The translations under genes and the position numbers were made by a program. This document shows positions 1-5,236 of a stretch of DNA of 7,375 bases, one piece after another. This DNA comes from Corynebacterium accolens (GTDB taxonomy: Bacteria > Actinomycetota > Actinomycetes > Mycobacteriales > Mycobacteriaceae), in the NCBI RefSeq assembly GCF_030515985.1, contig NZ_CP100376.1:2054260-2061634 (forward strand), in the 5' to 3' direction. Positions within the stretch are counted from its first letter, which is position 1, and every line of letters begins with the position of its first letter. The notes beneath the pieces are model-generated. The model worked only from the letters and a program-made list of their open reading frames with translations. It had not been told where the DNA came from and ran no database searches.

Positions 1-219
1 CCCGGTAAGGAGCGAGGACAGCGCGGAAACACCGCCGGTAACCATGGAGATGGCGAGAAACTCCATAGAGCCGGCGTAGATAACGATGGAAAATATGGGC
101 GTCCACCACCAGCTAAAGCCGGATTGCACCATCAGGAGGCCAAAAGCCAAGCCCAATGGAATTAGCCCGAGAGCCACCGCCCACGTGTCTTTAATGCCCT
201 TGTGGATTTCCTCGCGCAT
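1..219 (-). CDS. AzlC/BrnF-type branched-chain amino acid exporter, large subunit (N-terminal part, cut by window edge)
   Basis: The first 73 codons of an inner-membrane permease of the AzlC family are visible, and the gene continues past the left edge. Members export branched-chain amino acids (and methionine in C. glutamicum BrnF), normally together with a small AzlD/BrnE subunit whose gene would lie further left and cannot be seen. Visible marks are a first hydrophobic segment at about residues 14-32 with the motif IPLGLAFGLL, the WWW-TPIF stretch, and a second segment at about 39-60 with YAGSMEF, matching the family's P-x-G-x-AFG and AGS-x-(E/Q) signatures. By memory it resembles C. glutamicum BrnF (YPIGIAFGLL, FAGSTEM). 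The ATG at 219 is the only reasonable start: an in-frame stop lies at 240-238, no ATG/GTG/TTG falls between, and no Shine-Dalgarno is evident. It follows yqgE by 39 bp on the same strand. Family is fairly sure; exact substrate is inference. Confidence 0.85.
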   Translation of the reverse strand, partial: MREEIHKGIKDTWAVALGLIPLGLAFGLLMVQSGFSWWWTPIFSIVIYAGSMEFLAISMVTGGVSALSSLLTG

Positions 220-226
220 ACGGGTC

Positions 227-232
227 AGTGTA
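227..232 (-). promoter_or_regulatory. Putative -10 element for a leaderless azlC-type transcript
   Basis: On the minus strand the hexamer TACACT (TAnnnT type) ends 7 nt before the ATG at 219. That spacing puts the predicted transcription start at or next to the A of the start codon, so the mRNA would be leaderless. This agrees with the lack of a Shine-Dalgarno, and leaderless mRNAs are common in corynebacteria. No good TTGACA-like -35 is seen 16-18 bp upstream, so the site is only a candidate. It would let the exporter be transcribed separately from yqgE. Confidence 0.4.
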
Positions 233-258
233 ACCGATCACATACCGGCCGCTAGGAA

Positions 259-858
259 TTAATTATCATCCACATTCACGGGATAGGTGGAATACAGCGG
301 CAGGGGCATAGGCTGGCGTTTCATGACATCGGCCCACAAATCGGCCGGGCCTGGGGCCACCACGTCCTGCGCTAGGGCGGGCGCCACGAACCATTCGCCG
401 GCCTCGATTTCTTCCTCCAGCTGCCCGGGACCCCACTCGGCGTAACCGGCAAACATTCGAATGCCGGTCACCAGCGGCTCGATATCTTCTGGGTTGGAGC
501 GCAGATCCACGTGCGCTAGGCGCGGTGCGAGGCGGTTGAGCTGTTCTTCTTTATCTGGGTCCACGCCTTGCTTGGTCTGCGCCAGGCCCACGACGGATTG
601 CTGGTTGAGCGGACCACCGATATACAGCGCCTGCGGTTTAGCAACGACGGGCATCCATTCTGGGAGCACATTAAAAATGGCCACCTCTGAGCGCTTGGTA
701 AGGTCCACGCCAAAGGTCATCATGTCATTGTGCTCGACCAATAAGATGACGGAGCGGGCGAATTCCGGGGACAACATCCCTGGTGCGGACACGAGTAATT
801 GCCCAGGGGCGGGATCGTTGCGCTCGAGGGCATTAAATAATCTATCGGCAAACATCAC
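259..858 (-). CDS. YqgE/AlgH (UPF0301, DUF179) family protein
   Basis: A soluble cytoplasmic protein of 199 residues (198 from the ATG at 855), normal for YqgE/AlgH proteins (about 185-200). Family marks seen in order are GQLLVSAPGMLSPEFARSVI followed by LLVEH near the N-terminus, YIGGPLNQQ in the middle, and MFAGYAEWGPGQLEEEI followed by EAGEWF toward the C-terminus. No membrane segment or signal peptide is seen. The biochemical role of the family is not firmly established; AlgH was linked to alginate regulation in Pseudomonas, but that pathway is not expected here. The start is ambiguous: GTG at 858 and ATG at 855 form GTGATG across the pcnA stop. A GGAG at 870-867 sits 8 nt before the GTG and 11 nt before the ATG, slightly favouring the GTG. 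Both choices overlap the end of pcnA, so translational coupling is likely. It is probably co-transcribed with pcnA. Confidence 0.93.
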   Translation of the reverse strand: MMFADRLFNALERNDPAPGQLLVSAPGMLSPEFARSVILLVEHNDMMTFGVDLTKRSEVAIFNVLPEWMPVVAKPQALYIGGPLNQQSVVGLAQTKQGVDPDKEEQLNRLAPRLAHVDLRSNPEDIEPLVTGIRMFAGYAEWGPGQLEEEIEAGEWFVAPALAQDVVAPGPADLWADVMKRQPMPLPLYSTYPVNVDDN

Positions 859-2291
859 TGTTTAGACTCCCACCACTGGCGCAACTTCGCAATAGCTTCT
901 TCCCGCTCGAGGGGGCCGTACTCCAGGCGCATTTCCTTCAAATAGGACCACGCCTGTCCCACTTCGGGGCCAGGGGAGAGGCCTAGGATCTCCATGATCT
1001 CGTTGCCATCGAGATCCGGACGCACCCGCGCGAGGTCTTCCTTACGGCCAATCTCCTCGATTCGCTCCTCCAATTGGTCATAGGTGCGCTGCAAACGCCG
1101 CGCCTTCTTGGCATTGCGGGTAGTGCAATCGGCGCGCACCAGCTTGTGCAGGCGGGGGAGGAGGTCACCGGCATCGTTGACGTAGCGCCGCACGGCAGAA
1201 TCGGTCCATTGATTTTCCCCAAAACCGTGGAAACGCATGTGCAAGTAGACCAACTGGCCAATATCTTCCGTCGTGGCCTTGGGGTATTTCAGCTTCCGCA
1301 GGCGCTTGCGCGTCAACTTGGCGCCCACCACCTCGTGGTGGTGGAAAGAAACCTTGCCGTCGGTGTTATCGAAGGTATCGGGCTTGCCGATGTCATGCAG
1401 CAATGCGGCCCACCGCAATACCAAGTCGGGACCGTCCTCTTCTTGATCCATGGCTTGGCGCAGCACCTTCAGCGAGTGCGCGTAAACATCCTTGTGCTGG
1501 GCGTGCTCGTCCGTGGTCATGCGCAGGGCGGGGATCTCCGGGAAGATGTAATCCGCAATCCCGGTATTGACCAGCAGATCGATGCCATCCCACGGGGCTT
1601 TGCCGCACATGAGCTTATCCAGCTCCACTTGGACGCGCTCTACCGTGATGCGCTGAATCTCTGCCGCCATATCGCGCATGGCGGCTACCACGCGGTCTGC
1701 CACGTGAAACTCCAATTGGGACGCAAAGCGCGCAGCGCGCAGCATCCGCAGCGGATCATCGTGGAAGGAGATTTCCGGTTTATCCGGGGTATCGAGCACC
1801 TTATTGGCCACATCGTGGAGGCCGCCAAGGGGATCGTGGAACTCAAAGGTGGCATCGGCAAGCAGCTCAATGGCCATCGCGTTGACCTTGAAATCGCGCC
1901 GCACCAGATCGCCCTCCAGGCTATCGCCGTAGATGACCTCGGGGTTGCGGGACTGCCCATCATAGGAATCGGAGCGGAAGGTGGTGATTTCAATCTGCTG
2001 GCCCTTGTACACGGCGGACACAGTGCCATAGGCGATGCCGGTATCCCACACCGTTTCGGCCCACTCATCCAGGATTTCCTTGACCACCTCCGGGCGCGCT
2101 GGGGTAGTGAAGTCCAGATCATTGCCCAAGCGGCCGAGGAGGGCATCGCGCACCGAGCCGCCCACGAGGTAGAGGGCATGCCCGCGCGCGCTGAATTTGT
2201 CTACCAGCCCGCTCAATAAGCCACTGAGCGAGTTCACGGTAGACTCCGCGCGCGCAAGAACGCCGATTAACTGAGTGTCCTGAAAATTCAC
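855..2291 (-). CDS. pcnA: CCA tRNA nucleotidyltransferase (class II) with HD domain
   Basis: Adds or repairs the 3'-terminal CCA of tRNAs using CTP and ATP, in the cytoplasm. The protein has 478 residues from the GTG at 2291, a usual length for actinobacterial members. The N-terminal polymerase-beta-like head has [13 protein letters not shown] (residues 42-54), the metal-binding pair D58/D60 in NDLDFTT, the [13 protein letters not shown] motif (131-143) and [13 protein letters not shown] (178-190). A C-terminal HD domain follows, with H272, the HD pair H299-D300 in LLHDIGK, FHHHE (317-320 region) and D388. The frame stays open 56 codons further upstream, but that part is the antisense of the divergent Nudix gene, very Arg/Pro-rich and unlike the family. 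The GTG at 2291 gives a normal N-terminus and sits 7 nt behind a -10-like hexamer, so it is preferred. It stops by overlapping the yqgE start. The HD domain may carry phosphatase/phosphodiesterase activity, but that is not deducible here. Confidence 0.95.
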   Translation of the reverse strand: MNFQDTQLIGVLARAESTVNSLSGLLSGLVDKFSARGHALYLVGGSVRDALLGRLGNDLDFTTPARPEVVKEILDEWAETVWDTGIAYGTVSAVYKGQQIEITTFRSDSYDGQSRNPEVIYGDSLEGDLVRRDFKVNAMAIELLADATFEFHDPLGGLHDVANKVLDTPDKPEISFHDDPLRMLRAARFASQLEFHVADRVVAAMRDMAAEIQRITVERVQVELDKLMCGKAPWDGIDLLVNTGIADYIFPEIPALRMTTDEHAQHKDVYAHSLKVLRQAMDQEEDGPDLVLRWAALLHDIGKPDTFDNTDGKVSFHHHEVVGAKLTRKRLRKLKYPKATTEDIGQLVYLHMRFHGFGENQWTDSAVRRYVNDAGDLLPRLHKLVRADCTTRNAKKARRLQRTYDQLEERIEEIGRKEDLARVRPDLDGNEIMEILGLSPGPEVGQAWSYLKEMRLEYGPLEREEAIAKLRQWWESKQ

Positions 2292-2298
2292 GGGTGAG

Positions 2299-2304
2299 AG
2301 TCTA
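2299..2304 (-). promoter_or_regulatory. pcnA: Putative -10 element of the leftward pcnA promoter (leaderless)
   Basis: On the minus strand TAGACT, a TAnnnT hexamer, is followed by 7 nt and then the GTG at 2291. The predicted transcription start falls on or beside the start codon, and no Shine-Dalgarno precedes the GTG, which supports leaderless translation. The -35 region would fall within the first codons of the Nudix gene and has no clear consensus. It lies one base from the oppositely directed -10 candidate at 2306-2311. Confidence 0.45.
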
Positions 2305-2305
2305 C

Positions 2306-2311
2306 TACGAT
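2306..2311 (+). promoter_or_regulatory. Putative -10 element of the rightward Nudix-DUF6049-murJ operon
   Basis: TACGAT (TAnnnT) is followed by 8 nt and the ATG at 2320, so transcription should begin within a base or two of the start codon. Nothing resembling a Shine-Dalgarno is suitably placed, as expected for a leaderless gene. This also argues against the in-frame TTG at 2311, which would lie inside the -10 hexamer. The -35 region would lie within the 5' end of pcnA; no consensus is visible there. Confidence 0.45.
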
Positions 2312-2319
2312 TGGCAGGG

Positions 2320-2985
2320 ATGACTAACCAAGAACAAGGCTCCGCGCAAGGCCCCTCCAAAGGAGGCGGCCGTAGCCGTAACCGGCGCCGGCGCCGGCGG
2401 CGGCCGGATAACCGCACGCGCCGCAACACCCAGCAGCGCAGGCAGCAACGCAGCGGCAATAATCACGGCGCCTCCACCGTCATGGAGACCCGCGATGAGA
2501 CCTCTGCGGGCGGGCTCGTAATCTCTGGGCTGGCCGAGTGCGTCGACGGCAACGGTAAAGCGGACCTGTCCCGCGTCTACGTGGCTCTTATCGGGCGCCT
2601 AGACCGTCGCGGGCGTTTATTGTGGTCCATGCCCAAGGGGCACGTGGAAAATGGCGAGGCCAAGGAGGTCACCGCGGAGCGCGAGGTATGGGAAGAAACC
2701 GGTATTTCCGGCGAGGTTTTCGCTGACCTCGGCGTGATCGATTATTGGTTCGTTTCTGATGGCGTCCGCATCCACAAGACGGTGCACCACCACCTACTGC
2801 GCTTTGTGGACGGCATCATGAACGATGAGGATCCAGAGGTTACCGAGGTGTCCTGGATCCCCGTTTCTGAACTCATCGAGCACTTGGCGTACGCGGACGA
2901 ACGCAAGCTCGCGCGCATCGCGCACGATCTCCTCCCCGATCTTGCACGAAAGGAAGCCGACGCAGGGAAAGCGACCCCACGCTAA
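2320..2985 (+). CDS. Nudix hydrolase, MutT4-type, with Arg-rich N-terminal tail
   Basis: A Nudix (nucleoside diphosphate linked to X) hydrolase of 221 residues, positional counterpart of M. tuberculosis MutT4 (Rv3908). The full Nudix box GX5EX7REUXEEXGU is intact at residues 107-129: G107, E113, R121, E122, E125, E126, G128, I129; the glutamates bind the catalytic Mg2+. The fold is also marked by [11 protein letters not shown] at 60-70, LLWSMPKGH before the box, and the conserved DYWFVSDG and [11 protein letters not shown] strands after it. Residues 18-44 hold 15 arginines, seven consecutive (22-28), which suggests binding to nucleic acid or another polyanion; from memory the mycobacterial protein has a comparable tail. 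ATG at 2320 is preferred over TTG at 2311 because of the -10 box. A later ATG (codon 55) would give just the catalytic domain. Its TAA overlaps the next ATG by one base. The substrate cannot be read from sequence; 8-oxo-dGTP or related nucleotides are only a family-based guess. Confidence 0.92.
   Translation: MTNQEQGSAQGPSKGGGRSRNRRRRRRRPDNRTRRNTQQRRQQRSGNNHGASTVMETRDETSAGGLVISGLAECVDGNGKADLSRVYVALIGRLDRRGRLLWSMPKGHVENGEAKEVTAEREVWEETGISGEVFADLGVIDYWFVSDGVRIHKTVHHHLLRFVDGIMNDEDPEVTEVSWIPVSELIEHLAYADERKLARIAHDLLPDLARKEADAGKATPR
2354..2366 (+). repeat. Short perfect inverted repeat near the Nudix start
   Basis: CCTCCAAAGGAGG is a 5-bp perfect stem with a 3-nt loop, 34 nt into the predicted leaderless mRNA and inside codons 12-16. 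The right arm GGAGG is a strong anti-16S match, but no ATG, GTG or TTG lies 5-10 nt downstream, so it does not mark an internal start. It may be chance codon use. Confidence 0.3.
2382..2407 (+). repeat. GC-only low-complexity tract encoding poly-Arg
   Basis: A 26-bp run of only G and C, built of CCGGCG/GCCGGC units, encodes the seven consecutive arginines of the Nudix tail. It is strongly self-complementary and could form a stable hairpin early in the operon mRNA. It might also be prone to slippage in sequencing or replication; the reading frame here stays intact. Confidence 0.5.
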
Positions 2986-5216
2986 TGCACCAGCGCCTGA
3001 AATCACTCGCTGCGGCCGGCGGTTGCGCGGTACTTACCGGTTGGGGATTGTTCCTACCAAACGCGGCGGCCCAAATGGACTCTGTTCCGGACGAGCAGAT
3101 GGATATCCAAGCCTGGTTGGGAGCGCGCGGGCCGGAGCGCGCCGATCTGGATCTTATCGATGCCCAGCCCTTTACCGTAGGCACTGACATGCGGCTGCGG
3201 TTCCGCGTGCATAACCCCACCGATCAGCCCTTGGAAGATCTGCAGGTAACTAGCCGCCGCGGCGATAGCGTTGCTGATGCGGCAGAAGCGCGGACGGAAA
3301 TGGCCACCGGTAATTTTCCTTATTATGGCTCGGGCATGACCACCGCACCGCTGCAACCAGGTGAAACCCGGGAAATAAGCTTCACCGTGCCCAGTGGCTT
3401 AGATGCCGAGCGCACCTTGGCCATCAATGAACCGGGCGCTTATCCGCTGCTCTTTACCCTGACCGGCACTCTCGAGGGCGATGCGGTGAGCCTGGCGGAG
3501 GAGCGCTTTGTGGCCCAATTCTCTGACGAGGGCCCCACGGATGCCAAAGATACCGAGGCACCGGAAGAAACGGCACTAGAAGAAGGACACGACGAAGTCG
3601 AGGATTCCCAACCCCACGATCTCACGGTGGTCTATCCCATCAGCGCCAACCTAGACATCGTCCCCGGCGGGCTTGGGGGAGAAGAGCTCATCTTGTCCTC
3701 CGATGAGTTAGGGCACGAACTGCGCGAAGGCGGCCGCCTCGATAGGTTGGTTTCTACCTACGAGGATCATGACCTGCAGGGGGCGGGCTGTGTGGCCATC
3801 GACCCCGCGCTGCTCGATACCGTCAACCGCATGTCGCAAGGCTATACGGTCAATTCCACCCGCCCCGCCCAAGGCGATCGCCCCAAGCGCCTGCGCGATT
3901 CCTGGTCGCGGGGCAGTGACGATGACAAGGGGGAGCCAGGCGATGCGAAAAATGATGCCGAGCGGTGGCTGGAACGCCTGCGCGAGTTGGATTGCTTCAT
4001 CGCCATGCCCTGGGCCAATGCGAATGCCTCTGCGGTAGCAAGGGCTAATAATCCCGCCCTTGTCTTTGAGGGTTTGCAGCGCGGCAACCAGACCATCGAA
4101 CGCGTCCTGGGCAAGGCCCCGGCCAGCAATATCTTGGCGGTAGGTTCCGGCTATATTGACCAAAAATTGCCGGTGCCATCCCTTGTTGCGGATAACTCGA
4201 ACTGGTCCGGCGAGGCCGCGACTTTCGATGCCTCCCTCGGCGCCCTGCTATCCCAAACCGGCTCCAAGCCGCAGACGGTTGGCTATTCCAACCCGGAGCT
4301 GCGCTATGACTACGCCAAAGATTCTGCTCTGTCCCGCGCCATCACGGGCGGGGCGGCCCTCAGCCTCGCGGGCGGGGAAGATACCGTGGCCAAGCTTCCC
4401 AACTACTTAGACCCTAGCGCGGCCGAGCATGCACTCGCCGCCGCGGAAGACTTGCTCGACTCCGGCCACTCCCGTCCCCGCGGGATCAGCGCGGTGGAAT
4501 TGCAGCAGGGCGATCCGAACGCTCCCACCGGCAGCCCCTTTATCGATCCGGCGGTCTTTTCGGAGCCCGAATTGGCCCGCGTTGAGCAACAGGCGCGCTA
4601 TACCGATGAGCTAATGAATATCGTGGTGGATGACCCTGATATCACCATGACGCGCTCTGAATTCGTGCTGCCACTGCGCCGCGATCTCCTCAATTCCTTA
4701 TCGCTGAATAATCGCGATAGCTTGAGCACCCACGCCGCAGCGCGCCAGTCCTTTTCCCGCACCATGGAGATGCACTCCAATACGCTGCGGGATCTGCGCG
4801 ATTCCGTCTCCCTCATCCCGCCGGGCAATGTTTATACCCGCGTATCTGAGTCATCGCCGCTGCTCATCGTGGCCGAAAATGGCCTGCCATTGCCGGTGGA
4901 GGCGAAGCTGCAATACGATGCCCCCGATGGCGCGCGGCTCAACACGCCCAAAAGCGTCCGTATTCCCGCTAAGGGCTCTATTACTGTATCCATGACCGCT
5001 GATATGCCGAAGGATGCGGATCGCACGGACATTGGGCTGTGGCTGGCCACTCCTAAAGATCAGACCATTTCGCAGCCCATCACTATCTCGGTGCAGACAC
5101 GTGCCGGTATCGTAACCTTATACGCTGCCGGCATAGCCGGCGCTCTCGCGCTGGTTTTGGCTACGCTCTTTCGGCTTGGCCGTCACCGACGCAAAAATCA
5201 CAAGGCTGAAAAGTAA
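2985..5216 (+). CDS. DUF6049-type secreted/membrane-anchored envelope protein
   Basis: A 743-residue protein of unknown function, positional counterpart of M. tuberculosis Rv3909, sitting between the Nudix gene and murJ. It begins with a Sec signal peptide (basic MHQRLK, hydrophobic core to about residue 25, likely cleavage after NAAA near 29). An N-terminal beta-sandwich-like part (about 55-180, with LRFRVHNPTDQPLEDLQV and LQPGETREISFTVPSG) leads into a very acidic linker (181-212). A central region starts at LTVVYPIS (213) and contains C269 and C337, the only cysteines of the mature chain, in GCVAIDPALLDTV and DCFIAMPWANANASA. A second beta-rich part (about 614-705) resembles a DUF11/NEW3-like domain in pattern. 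A single membrane segment (about 709-729) is followed by an Arg/Lys-rich tail, so the bulk faces outside. The start codon overlaps the Nudix stop (TAATG) and lacks a well-placed Shine-Dalgarno, suggesting coupling. No catalytic motif is recognised; a role with MurJ in cell-wall assembly is inference from context. Confidence 0.88.
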   Translation: MHQRLKSLAAAGGCAVLTGWGLFLPNAAAQMDSVPDEQMDIQAWLGARGPERADLDLIDAQPFTVGTDMRLRFRVHNPTDQPLEDLQVTSRRGDSVADAAEARTEMATGNFPYYGSGMTTAPLQPGETREISFTVPSGLDAERTLAINEPGAYPLLFTLTGTLEGDAVSLAEERFVAQFSDEGPTDAKDTEAPEETALEEGHDEVEDSQPHDLTVVYPISANLDIVPGGLGGEELILSSDELGHELREGGRLDRLVSTYEDHDLQGAGCVAIDPALLDTVNRMSQGYTVNSTRPAQGDRPKRLRDSWSRGSDDDKGEPGDAKNDAERWLERLRELDCFIAMPWANANASAVARANNPALVFEGLQRGNQTIERVLGKAPASNILAVGSGYIDQKLPVPSLVADNSNWSGEAATFDASLGALLSQTGSKPQTVGYSNPELRYDYAKDSALSRAITGGAALSLAGGEDTVAKLPNYLDPSAAEHALAAAEDLLDSGHSRPRGISAVELQQGDPNAPTGSPFIDPAVFSEPELARVEQQARYTDELMNIVVDDPDITMTRSEFVLPLRRDLLNSLSLNNRDSLSTHAAARQSFSRTMEMHSNTLRDLRDSVSLIPPGNVYTRVSESSPLLIVAENGLPLPVEAKLQYDAPDGARLNTPKSVRIPAKGSITVSMTADMPKDADRTDIGLWLATPKDQTISQPITISVQTRAGIVTLYAAGIAGALALVLATLFRLGRHRRKNHKAEK

Positions 5217-5236
5217 AAGTTGAAGTTGTATCCTCT

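Noticed and set aside
1074..2219. Long plus-strand open frame (381 codons) opposite pcnA
   Set aside because: It lies wholly antisense to a well-supported CCA nucleotidyltransferase. Its translation has no recognisable family, and long antisense frames are expected in GC-rich genes.
2292..2459. 56-codon upstream extension of the pcnA frame
   Set aside because: The segment is antisense to the Nudix gene start, its translation is low-complexity Arg/Pro/Leu, and it would bypass the -10 box next to the GTG at 2291.
5229..5234. TATCCT as a -10 box for murJ
   Set aside because: It matches TAnnnT but ends only 2 nt before the ATG, so transcription would start inside the coding region and miss the start codon.
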